Source: Micractinium sp. NFX-FRZ
Lineage: Eukaryota > Chlorophyta > Trebouxiophyceae > Chlorellales > Chlorellaceae
Assembly: GCA_029339195.1 (NCBI GenBank)
Contig: JAPTJF010000019.1
Location: forward strand, 124,001-188,000
DNA length: 64,000 nucleotides
Direction of reading: 5' to 3'
This document shows positions 29,800-40,700 of this stretch, one piece after another. Every line of letters starts with the position of its first letter. The stretch's first letter is position 1. The notes under the pieces are model-generated. The model was given only the letters and a program-made list of their open reading frames with translations. It was not told the origin of the DNA and did no database searches. A program made the translations under genes and the position numbers.

Positions 29800-30962
29800 A
29801 TTGCTTCTGAGGCTCCGCGCCGAGGCTACCACGTGAAGCCTGCTGGGGAGAGAGGCCGTGGCAGGCGCTGGAGGGTGGGAAGAGCCCCTGCACAGGCGCC
29901 GCACACGGAGCACAGCATGCACAAACCGGAGACCTGACGCCCCCCGCATTCAGCGTCGCCCCCGATCGCCCGATTTGTTTCAGAAGCGCCTAATCCACCA
30001 TGAGCCCCAAATGCGAGCACCATGCGGGCAGGAAGGAGCATGCCGCCCAGCTCGCCCACCCCTGGCTCACCCTGCTGCTTGGGGACTGTGGGGGGTTGCC
30101 GGCAGAGTGCCGCGGAAAGCAGCCTAGCCATGCAAGTTTGAAGGGCGGGTCAGGTGCCCGCCCTTCCCGCCTCGTTGCTGGGCGGCGGCAGTGGCGGCAG
30201 CGACTTGGCAGCCGTGCACTGCACACCATTGCTGGGGCAGGGCACTGTGTTTGTAGCACCGTAACATTTCCAGCACACGAATTTGAGGGACAGTGTTTGC
30301 ATTCTGATTGGGGCCTTGCTTGACTTGCCAAGTGTGAGCTTCCCTGGTCGCGCATGTCCATGCCTGCGGCGGCACGGCGGTTTCGCAGGCCAAGGCTGTC
30401 GTTTCAACAACTGATGCCTAGCAACACAGCAACCAGCTTGGGATACGTGCACTTATATGACGCACTCGTCGGCGTAGACGGTTAAGGCCCAATGCGTGGG
30501 GCAACATTGTCCCCCAACTGGGGCCTGCTGGGGACTGCCACCACTTGCCCTCCAGCCTGCCCACGGTGGCTGGTGCAAGTTCACACAGCTCAGACCTGTC
30601 CTTGCTGCCGGACGAAATCAGAAGAAGTCAGTGGAGGTTTGGCTGAGAACATATGGCGGCGCAAGTCGGAGGCCCCTGCACTGGCGCCGCTGTGCTGGCG
30701 GCGGCATCACTGCTTGCACCTTTCCTCCAGCACGCGATTGGAACGACGTCGAATTGAGGCTGAGTACCTCATTGGCCCGTCAGAGCCTCTCGCTCGCTCT
30801 TCCCACTTCGACCTCAGCTCCGCGCGGCCCGGAACACTCCGGCAGCGCTTTCGGTGTTGAAACCAGCCTATAGGATTCAATTACAGGCGCCGAGGCTCCT
30901 GGCGACACGGTCAAACTCGGTTGTGCCTTGCGATAGCAGTAGGGCGAGCAGCGCGGGCAGCC
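29800..30962. promoter_or_regulatory. Divergent promoter region of RPS19 and DRC2
   Basis: This interval of 1.16 kb separates the two start codons. No gene was recognised in it; short open frames on both strands look random. Confidence 0.45.
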
Positions 30963-33826
30963 ATGGCTCCAAAGCCCAAGGGGAAGGCGAAAAAGGTAGG
31001 GAGCGCCCGGGGAGCGAAGGTTGCACCGCTGGTAGCGGCGGCACAGGCGGGGCCGGCGGCAGCGGTTGGGGACGACGGCAGAGGGGAGAACGTGGTTAGT
31101 TGGCAAAAACGGCACCTCTGACCACTGATGTCAACCGCTCCCTAACATGCCTCCATTGCCTTGCAAACTTGACCGCGCCCTGTGCAGAAGGAGTCAGCGG
31201 AGCAGCGCCGGCAGCGAGAGGAGATGGAGGCAATTGCAGCAGCTGAGGACGAGGCGGCGCGGCGGGCAGAGGCCGCCAAGACCCTGCGCAGCCGTGCGGC
31301 GCGCGAGGCGCAGCTGACGGTGCACAACACACGGCACCTGAACGCAGAGTGGTTGCAGCGCATGCGGACCTCCAAGCTGGAGGAGCTGCAAACGGAGGCG
31401 GGGGTGCTGTCGCGTGCGCACGACGCAGAGGTGGACCGCCACGACCGCCTGATTGAGGTGGGTGCTGCAGGGGTGCCAGGAAGTGCCGCACTTCCTGCCA
31501 GCGGCTGGCAGGGACCCTGGTCCTATGTATGTGAAGAGGACTGCACCTCGAGGCGCCTGTGGCTTGCCTGGCTGCATTAAGCTGGTGTACTCTGCCAGGT
31601 GGCTTACTTGCTGCAGCCCCTTGCCAGGTGGGGGGCAGGATGCCCACTCCTCTCCCCACAACCTGCCGCACCTGCATTCTGCTGCATCCATCCACAATTG
31701 CCCGTGCACCCGCCTGCCGCCATGCAGGCTCTGCTCGAGGACGTGGGCGTTCAGAACACGCAGCACGACACTGCAGTGGCGGCACATGCTGAGGTGCTGG
31801 ACTCGCTGCTGTCGCTGCACCGCGAGCGCACCGGGGCGGCGCAGGCCCGCTTTCAGAGCGAGCTCAAGGCAGTGCAGGACGAGTTTGAGAGGTGAGGCAG
31901 GGTCGGGCGGGTCAGTCTGAAAGTGTCGCGCGCATATTGGGATGGCGTTGTGGCACTTTGGGGCGGGCATCGTGGGCTGCTCTGTGCTTGGTAATCGGAA
32001 ACGCCCGCAGGTGGAAGCTCACAAGCTGCCCTTCGTCCCCAACCACCGTGCACCGCAGTGAGAAGACTGAGATGACGGCGCTGCACAACCGGCACAAGAA
32101 GGAGCTGGCAGACGTGGCAGCAGCGCTGGCGACGGCATACGCGGAGACGCAGGCAGAGGCTGCTGCCGCGTACCGCATGATGGTGAGAGGCCGGGGGGTG
32201 GATGGTTTCACAGGCCGCCCTGCATCCTCCTCTGACATGCCCAGGCTCGCAGGTTCCTGCTTGCTTGTTCACGGTTGCCCGCCCTGGTGTTGTTCCGGAC
32301 CCCGGTGTATGTTTGCGCAGGAAGAGGAGCTGCGCAACCGTGCGAGCGAGGGGTACAACGTGATGAAGCTGAGCCTGGAGGGGCGGGTGCGAGAGCTGGA
32401 GGGCGCGGTGGAGGCGCAGCACCGGGTGAGCTGGGGAAGGGACTTATCGGCGGGTGCTGGGTAGCGATGGCTGTTTTGTAGGGCTCCCTGGTTCCTCTGG
32501 GTAGTGGACGCCTCAAGCTGCACACGCTGCACTGCAGAAGCCTTGCTGCTCCTCCCTGCCCTACCTGCACTGGACCCCACCCCGCATGCCCTGCCTTCAC
32601 ACTGCAGAGCTACCTGGATGCCACAGGAGACCAGGAGGCGGCATACAAGGAGCTGGCCTCTGCAGATGCCGAGGCCGCCCAAGCCATTGACCAGCGCACA
32701 TCGCGCTTGCGGCAGCTGCAGCAGACGCTTGCGCAGGTGGGGATATCTGGAAGGGACACAGGCGCACACACCAACTGGGAGGCGGTGCATCAGGCCTGCT
32801 GCCTTTCGGGCTGGTGGTGCCTGCCAGAGGGATGGTGGAAGCACATCCCAGCAGCACCTCGCCCACCCCTGCTCCTTTGCATTCTATGCACATGCAGTGG
32901 CGCGGCCGCGTGGTGACCAACAGCAACGAGTGGACGCGGCGCAACGCGGCGCTGGCTCGTGAGAAGGAGATTGTGCTGGGGCACCACACAGCGCTGAAAG
33001 CGGCGCTGGCCAGCTTCCGCCGTGCTCAGGAGGCGAAGCTGAAGCAGATGTCTGTCAGCTAGTGAGTGCCGCTGCTGGGGGTGCCCTGCCAAGCTGGCGG
33101 TGTGCCAGCCTGCCTGCCTGCCCGTCTGCCTGCCCTGTTGTATTGGCAGCAACTTCTTGCCGTGCAGTCAACGTCGTCTTCCCAAGGCTCCGTAGCTCAC
33201 CCTTTTCGTTTTGTGCTTCCCTTCACCCCGCTCCCTTCCCGTTGCGCAGTGCTGCCGTGGAGGCGGGGCTGCGGGAGCACCTGACCACAGCGCAGCGCAT
33301 CGTGCGCCTGGCGCAGCTCAGCAGGAAGCACGAGCTGCCCGGGGAGGAGGCGGCTGCAAGCGCTGCAAGCGCTGGCGCTGAGCCAGCTGCCGGGTCAGCT
33401 GCCGCAGCAGCCCACCAGGCACAGCAACCCGCAGTGGCAGCAGGTGGCGGCGCAGGCGAGCAGGCACACACGGCGCTCACACAAGGTGGTGTGGAGACCG
33501 CACAGGGCAGCGGCATGGATGAGCTGGGCCTGGCGGGCGGCAGCAGCGGGGAGCGGCTGCTGGAGGCCTTCATGCAGCGTATGAACGGGGCAGCACTGGA
33601 TGCCGCTGCCCTAAACCAGGAGCGGCTGCGGCTGGCTGCGGAGAACGCCACGCTGCGTGCTGTGGTGGCGGCGGTGCAGGGCGGCACCTCTGTGGGGCCG
33701 GGCACCGTGGAGGACCCCCTCAACACGCTGCTGGTGGTGAATGGGCGGCTGCAGAAGGAGCTGGGAGGGGCGGCGGTGGCACGGCGGGCAGCAGCTGCGT
33801 CCAGCAGCGCTGGCGGCCGGTGGTGA
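30963..33826 (+). CDS. DRC2: Dynein regulatory complex subunit 2 (DRC2/CCDC65/FAP250-like)
   Basis: DRC2 is a coiled-coil subunit of the nexin-dynein regulatory complex that links outer doublets in motile axonemes. Exons are 30963-30995 (or to 31094), 31188-31457, 31728-31891, 32059-32182, 32321-32425, 32608-32736, 32898-33061 and 33250-33826. The product is 521 aa, or 554 aa with the longer first exon. It is almost wholly coiled coil. Landmarks are L-I-E-A-L-L-E-D-V-G, then R-F-Q-S-E-L-K-A-V-Q, then L-H-N-R-H-K-K-E-L, W-R-G-R-V and A-Q-L-S-R-K-H-E-L-P. These match the DRC1/DRC2 family layout and length (human CCDC65 484 aa). All exons are open, splice sites are good, and there is no sign of decay. 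Confidence 0.85.
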
Positions 33827-34338
33827 CAGCCAGCTGTGGCATGCTCGCTTGCTTGGGCGTCGATGGCGTGCTCCTTGGGACCTCCGCCCCGCTCCCCGCT
33901 CAATTTGTACGTTGCTGCTCGACTGCCTGCTTGCTTCTGCTCACTGCTGGTGCGATTAAATGGTGTGACGTTTATCAAGAGGTGCGCCAGCAATCCACTG
34001 GGCGCACGCGCGTCCTTAGCCGAGTTCCGAGAGGGGAAGGAGTTGCAAGCAAAACAAAACAAGTTGCAGGGGAGGTGGGGGGGTGCGCCTGCGTCGCCAC
34101 GCGCGGGGCGCCGCCGACTCGGCAGGCGGACGCCCTCGCTGTCCCCCTTCTTCAAGAGTGCATGGGCCTCTGGCCTGCCAGCAACCGGGCCGTGTGGAAA
34201 GGTCCTGCTGCTGGTGGGCCTCAAGATGGTTGGCATGGGTGAGCAGCCGGCCCTGCACACACGCGGGGGACCACGTATGCGGCCGGCGCTGCTGCTGCTG
34301 CCGCTGCTGCTGCTGCTGTGGGAGGGGCGGGTGGCTGC
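33827..34338. other. Convergent 3' flanks of DRC2 and eIF5A
   Basis: The stretch is non-coding. I see no TGTAA on either strand, so the poly(A) signals here are variant or the 3' ends overlap. Confidence 0.45.
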
Positions 34339-36337
34339 TTACGCGCCGCCAGTCGTCTTCACCGCGCAGATCTGCTCCTCACCCATGGCCTGCGCACGAG
34401 AGCGGGGGCAGAGTGGAGCAGAGAGGAGTCAATGAGCAGATGCAAAGTTGGAAGGAAGGTTGATGCGTTGCATGTGCACAAACTGCAGACAAGGTGCAGG
34501 CAGCTGGGAGAGCAGCCCGCGTGCATTATCATGCTCGTGCAGTATAGAAGCGTGGGTGACTCAGACAAGGCTGAAATGTGTCAGCATCCAGCGAGTGCCG
34601 CTGCTGTGAATTTGATGGTACAAGGTTGATCCTCACCGCCACCCAGGCAGGTGTGCACTTGACGCAAGCAGGCGGCAGCACAGCACAGAACGACGCGGCA
34701 GAAGCAGGGCGGGCAGGCGGTGCAGTGCGCTCAGCGGGCCCCAGTGTCTGGCAGGCGCCAGAAGCAAGGTGGCAGGAATCCACCGGAAGGGGCCAGGGTT
34801 CATCACGGCGCAAGAGGGGGGTGCAGCGGCGGCGCGGGCATGCGGAGATGCTTGCGTTTGGCGCGCCAGCAACCCAGCAACCTGGCTGCCGCACTGAATT
34901 GCCCACCCATGCCTCAGCCCTTTCACCCCCAACCACCACCCAAAACTGGGCAACACAGCGGCCCAACATAGCACAGTGTAAGCGCCTTTCCGAGCAGCCC
35001 ACAGCCCAGCACCACCCTGCAGCCAGCCAGCTCACCTTCATGACGGAGACGCACAGCTCCTTGCCGGCGTCAAAGTCGGCGCGGATCTGCTCAGCCAGCT
35101 TGACAGCCTCATCAGTGAGGTTGGGCAGCTGCAGGTCGTCCTTGGTGTCGCCGCCCTCAGTCATCAGGGACACCTGGTTGTTGGTTGTGTGGGGTGGGGA
35201 GGGCAGGGCAGGGGAAGGGGAGCGGTGAGCAGGAGCAATGTGTGGCGCAGGAAGGCACGCTGTGGTGGCGGCGGCGGTGCGGGCGGCGGCAGCCACACGA
35301 GCGCGCGGATGCGGCGGCGACTTTGCGGCACAGCACACAAGAGCGGAAAGGGCGGGATCCACGGGAGCACGAGTTGTCTGCTACTGCTTGATTGACTGTT
35401 GTATTGTACTCACAAAGCCGTCGTCGGTGATGTCGAGGAGGGTGTAGTCGGTGCGGCTGACGTGGGGCACGTCGACGTTGTGGGAGGAGGGGGACAGGTC
35501 CTCCATCTTCTTGCCCGTGAAGATGTCCACGGCAACAAAGGCGCACTTGGCGTGGCCGTGCTTGCCGGTCTTGGAGGTGGACACGTCCACCACCTGCGGG
35601 CCGGCGGGGTGAGGGCTCATGGTGAGTACCCTGATCAAGCATTGGGGTCGAAATCATTGATGGCTGGTTGGCAGGTTGGAATCTACAGCAGCAACGGGTG
35701 GCAGGCAGCCACGCGCATGCAACAAACGGCTGCCACGTCAGCCTGCCTCGTCAGCGTGCGCGCGCACACACCTTGCAGGGGCGGTTCTTGATCACGATGT
35801 ACGCGTTCTTGCGCACGGTACCGGCCTGCTGGGGGCTGCACACGCAAACAGGCAGGCAAGGGACCAGGCACGCAGGGGTTAGGGAGTGTGCCCCGCTTGG
35901 CGCATCAACGCCGCCGCCGCCGCCGCCCCTGCCGTGCACCTCAGCCGGAGCTTGACCTGTGCGTATGCTGAGGTGTGTGTGCAGCTGTGAGCTGATCCAG
36001 CACAGCAAGCACAGCAGCACTGCCTGCCACATCAGCTGCAGGGCCGCGCTCCACGGGCCCTCTGCTGCCACCACGCTCACTAGGTCAGGGAGGCACCGGC
36101 ATCGGCGCTGCAGACAGCGATAGGAGGGAGACAGGAGAAGCAGGCGTCAGCAATGGTTCGACCCTGCAAGTGTTCAGCAACTGCGTGGCTGGCTGGCTGC
36201 AGCCCCTGCTTATAGTGCCCCGCTCGCACCGCCGCGCGTTTTGCGCGCTCGCGTCGCACGCAGCACGGCTGGCGGGTGAGAGTTTAAGCCCACCTCTCGA
36301 AGTGCACATCGTGGCCATGATCCTCGTGGTCAGACAT
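34339..36337 (-). CDS. EIF5A: Translation factor eIF5A (hypusine-containing)
   Basis: eIF5A relieves stalled ribosomes and helps termination; its activity needs a Lys converted to hypusine. Exons are 36337-36294, 36107-36081, 35835-35772, 35593-35414, 35173-35036 and 34389-34339 (167 aa). The N-terminus M-S-D-H-E-D-H is followed by A-D-A-G-A-S and [10 protein letters not shown]. The hypusination loop reads [11 protein letters not shown] with the target Lys at T-G-K-H. The C-terminal domain ends with [16 protein letters not shown]. Exon 2 is only 27 nt. All introns are GT-AG. Confidence 0.95.
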
Positions 36338-37703
36338 CTGCAGCAGGCAACAAAGCGGGCAGCAATGCATGGTTGTAGGTCTCCTGCCTGGGCGATCAAG
36401 CCGCCGACCAAACACGTGGTGGCGGCGGCGGCTCGTGGCGGCGGCTGACGCTGTGCCGCGGCCCCAAGTTACTGAAGTCCTAGACCGCTGCGCGCGCATC
36501 CACCTAGGTTTGGCTGACTGCATGAAGCCCGATACTGCGCTTGCCGCGCAGCGCGGCCCAGGCTGAAGGCGTCGATGAGGGCGGCGGCTGGGCGCGCACG
36601 GGGACGGCCCTCTTTCCAATAAACGGCGACCGTCAGCACGGTTATAGCAGCGGCGCCGTCAAATTAGCGGTTCCCCAGCCGCCAGCGGCCGCACCACGCC
36701 ATGCACGCCACCTGCTTGCCCACGCACCGTGTCAGGCTCCTCACGTCCACCCCAGCACCAGCAGCAGGCGTAGAAAGAGGCAGGGGCGGGCGCGGTGGAG
36801 AGGCAAGTGCGCCCTCGCCTCCCCTGGGACGAGCTCTGGAAACGGGCACTGATGTTGTCCGGCACCCTGCGCCAAATTCCAGCATTGCTACCGCCTCTCC
36901 GATCAAGGCAGCTCAAAATCAAGAATTCCAGATACAAACTCAACGAGGCGGCCTGCTCACACCAGCACAGAGCGCAGTGCTCACCGTCGAGCAGCGCTGT
37001 GAGCAAGCACTTCGCAGCCAGGCGTGGGATGTAATACCCGCAGAATTCCGCAAGCTTGATAATTCCAGAGTAACGCCTCACAGTGGGTGGGCAGTGCCAG
37101 CCGCCGCCGTCAAACGGCGGCCAGCCCTGCCGCAGTGCAAGGGGCAAGTTTGTGTCCACTGAAAGGCCAGCTGTAGGGAACTGCAGGCTGTGGTCCACAG
37201 GCCACAGCGACCTCCTCTTACCATGTTCATTATGAATTTGATGATTACATCTGTCTCACCACAGGGCACCCGTCCACAGAAGTGCTCAGCAGGGCGCCTG
37301 CCATTGAAGGGGAACTCTGTTGGGAGTGAAGCACTGCGCAGCAAGTCGGGTTGTTTCTTGTTGGGTTGGTCAGGCGCTGGTCAGGCGCTGGTTGGGTGAC
37401 AGATGAGTGCCGGGCAGCATGGGGCTGGGGAGCGGGGACAGGACATCGCACAATCAGAAGGGTGTAGAGGGATGGTACGTAGGCAGGTGGGAGGGGGAGG
37501 GGGCGGGACAGTGGGGCAGTGTGCTGCCTGCCAGGTGTGACGGCAGGCGGCGCGGGAACAATGTACAGGCAGGCGTGTGCGTGCCAGCGAGCAGCGTCCA
37601 CAGCAGGGGAACAGCAGCCCTGCTGTTTAAAAAGAGGCGTGGCGTCAGTCAGTTTGTTGAAATTGGTCAAAGCGAAGTGCTGAAGAGGAGAGGGTTCGTT
37701 TTG
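36338..37703. other. Intergenic region between eIF5A and the lipase gene
   Basis: This 1.37-kb stretch holds the eIF5A promoter at its left end and the lipase 3' flank at its right end. Open frames of up to about 180 codons occur but resemble nothing and lack supporting splice structure. I see no gene. Confidence 0.45.
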
Positions 37704-40700
37704 TCACACAGAGAAGGGGCTGCGTGCAGAGATTGCGCCCCGCCGCTGCGGCAGCACCTGCTGCACCGGCGCCTGCGGCGCTGGCGCCACCCCTGCGCGC
37801 CCAGGCGGCTGCTGCACCGGCGCCACCCCTGCCCCGGCTGCCCCTGCCGCTGCGCCGCCGCTGCCCCCCTGGCCGCCTGTGCTGTGCCGTGACCTGTCGC
37901 CTGCGCCGCTGCCGCCCCCCTGGCCGCCTGTGCTGCGCCGCAAGCTGTCGCCAGCCCCGCCACCAGCCCCAGAGTAGCTGCTGCTGGTGTTGCCAGCCTC
38001 GGCGGCGCTGCCGGCATCCTCGGGCCGGTCCCTCAACCCGCCGCCCCCATCTGCTTGCTCAGCCGGCTCATGTTCGAACAGCTGATCCGTGAGGCGCTGC
38101 CCGGCCTTGTCTGAGATAGTTGCGGTGGAGTGCTGGTGTGCCAGGGCACGCACCATGGAGCGCAGCGTGGCCAGCAGGTAGTCTGGCATGTGGTCTGCAC
38201 ACGGGGGTGGGGCGGCAGGAGACCGGGGTGTTTTGCGTGCAAACCAGGGTTGAGCGTTTGTTACAAACAGTGCGAACAGTGAGCCCTCCTTGAGCCTCGG
38301 TGGCACGCCCACACAAGTGTGTGCTTCGTACTACCTTTGGCCCAGCATGCCCACCCACCTGCTATCAAGCATGAACACAGCAGGCCAGCCCAATAGAAGT
38401 GCCCCGCTCCCATCATGCACCCCGCCCCTACCCAGCTCCCCTCCCATCCCCGACTGCCTACCTTCATCATGCACCCCGCCCCGCCCCTACCCAGCTCTCC
38501 TCCCCTCCCTGTCTGCCCACCTGCCATCATGCACCCTGCCCCTACCCGACTCCCCTCCCCTCCCCGTCCGCCCACCTGCCATCATGCGGGAGGACAGCAG
38601 GATGCCCTGATCAATCAACTCCCCCCCATCCACCCAGGCCGCGCGGTACTGCCGCTGCTTGGGCCGCCCCCACCGCCCGCCCGTGGTCTTGCCGGTGGGG
38701 CGCAGGTGGAACACGCGGCCTGCGGCGGTTGAGGGAGAGGCCAGGTGAGAGCTTGAAGGTTTGAGGGAGTGGCTACCGAGCGCCTGGCAGCAGAGTGAAA
38801 GGTATGTGGGTGAAAGGGGTGTGGCAGCAGAGGCTGCACTCACGGCAGCCTCAAAGCACAATGCACAGCTCCTGGCAGCACAGGCGGCCCCCGTTGCAGC
38901 AAAGAAGAAGGCTGCTGAGCGCCAGGCTTCCCCGCACCCAGGGCACCCCCGCCAGCTGCCTGGTTCACGTAACCAAACCACCCTGCCCTGTTCCAGTGGA
39001 GTTGAGCCCTGCCACGCAGTGTTCACCGCAAGGTTGCTCCACCCCGCGTCTACCTGGCGGGGTGAAGTCTTCTGCCAGCTGCATGTCCCTCCTGTCCTCT
39101 GCGCTGTGCCTCACGCTCTCGTGGTATGAGCGCAGCGCCTCACGCGCCTCCGCCGGCAGCTGCGCTCAGGGAGGGGCGGGGCAGGGGCGCAAGGCGAGGG
39201 CGGGGTTGGGTTGGGGTGCGGTGGGTGTGGTGGGGCGGGGCAGTGGGCGGAGCAGGGACCCCCACCACACCCAAACCCAAATGCATTTGGTACTCGCTTT
39301 GGGCTGGTCAGGGCGATAAACTAGCTCCGCTCTGACTCGCTAAACCCACCCACCCACCCCGCCCACCCATCCCAGCATCCCATCTAACCAGGTTTAGGCA
39401 AGAGTCCCTTACCCGCGCCAGATAAGAAGCCCCGCCGACGTCTACCCACAAACCATGAATACAATGCGCCTTGTCCGGCAGCTGGCACACACCATGCACT
39501 GTTGTTCAACACATGCGGGTACTTTACTCAGGTGCTGCTGAATCAAGTAGATCACCCCTCCCACGTGCCTGGTCTGGGCGGCAGAAAAGGTCCTCCTCCC
39601 GCCACTGCCTCCCCTGGATCAGGCTGAGCAGCACCCACCACTTGGGCTGGCGGCAGCGCAGCGCGGCAAACACCATCTCGTCACGCATGCGACAGAAGGT
39701 GCGCACCCTGCATGAGGGGACACGGGTCACGGTTGATCATACTTGAATCAGGGAGGGCAGGGCAGGCACGCAGGGGGAGCAACAGCCACACCATCCCCTT
39801 GAGTATGAGCCGTACAGTGTCACGCCCCTGCATGCTGGTGTGTCCACCAAGCACACTGCCCCGCTGCCGGCCGGGGTCCCTTGTGTGCCTTGACTGTGGA
39901 AGGCCCGGGTGTGCGCCAAGGCAGAGTGGGTGCCCGGCCCTGGCCCCACACTCACGAGAGGCGGGGGATCCACTCCTTGCCGCACACAACGGAGGTGCAC
40001 CAGCTTCTGGAGTTGGCACACAGGGCAGCAGAGGCGAGGCCGCCCGGCGGGGAGAAGGCCCAGCAACTGCCAGGCGGGAGGAGGGCAGGCAGAGGGGGAG
40101 GGGGAGGGGGAGGGGCGCATGGTAAGGCCCGGGGAGCATACGTGAGGAGCCAGCGCAGGAGGAGCGCATGAGGAGGAGGCGGGGGGGCACAGGTGAGGAG
40201 CCAGCGCGGGAAACGAGGGAGGCAATGGGACAGCGGGAGGGGACTGCATGGGATGGCAAGCCGCCACCTCCTCGCCCTGGCCCCGCGCTGCACCGGCCCC
40301 GCACTGGCCCCGCTCACCGCAGCCCAGGGCGGTCTGCTTCCCAGCCGTCTGGCAGCCGTGGCGCTGTACTCACACACCGCGCTGCCCTGCTGACACCCCA
40401 GCCCTTTGCTCACCGCAAGTCCGGAAAGAACTGCTTGAGGTAGAGACCCAGCAGGAAGGCGCAGCCCGCGCCCAGCGAGTGGCCCGTCACGACGAGGCGG
40501 TACCCGTGGCAGCGCCCGCCTGGCGCCAGCAGTACGTCATGCAGCACGCCGTGCTGCTGCAGGTGCAGAGTAAAAGGAGGACGGCACAACAAAGAACAAG
40601 GTTGGGGAAAGCAGGAGGAGCGTGTGCAAAAGTGGGGGGAGGGCACAGGGAGTGCGCTTGGTGCTCACAAGTGGAGACCTGCCAGCTGGCGCCACCACTG

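Noticed and set aside
36701..37198. Open frames on both strands between eIF5A and the lipase
   Set aside because: They have no homology I recognise, no splice partners and no upstream signals; treated as non-coding.
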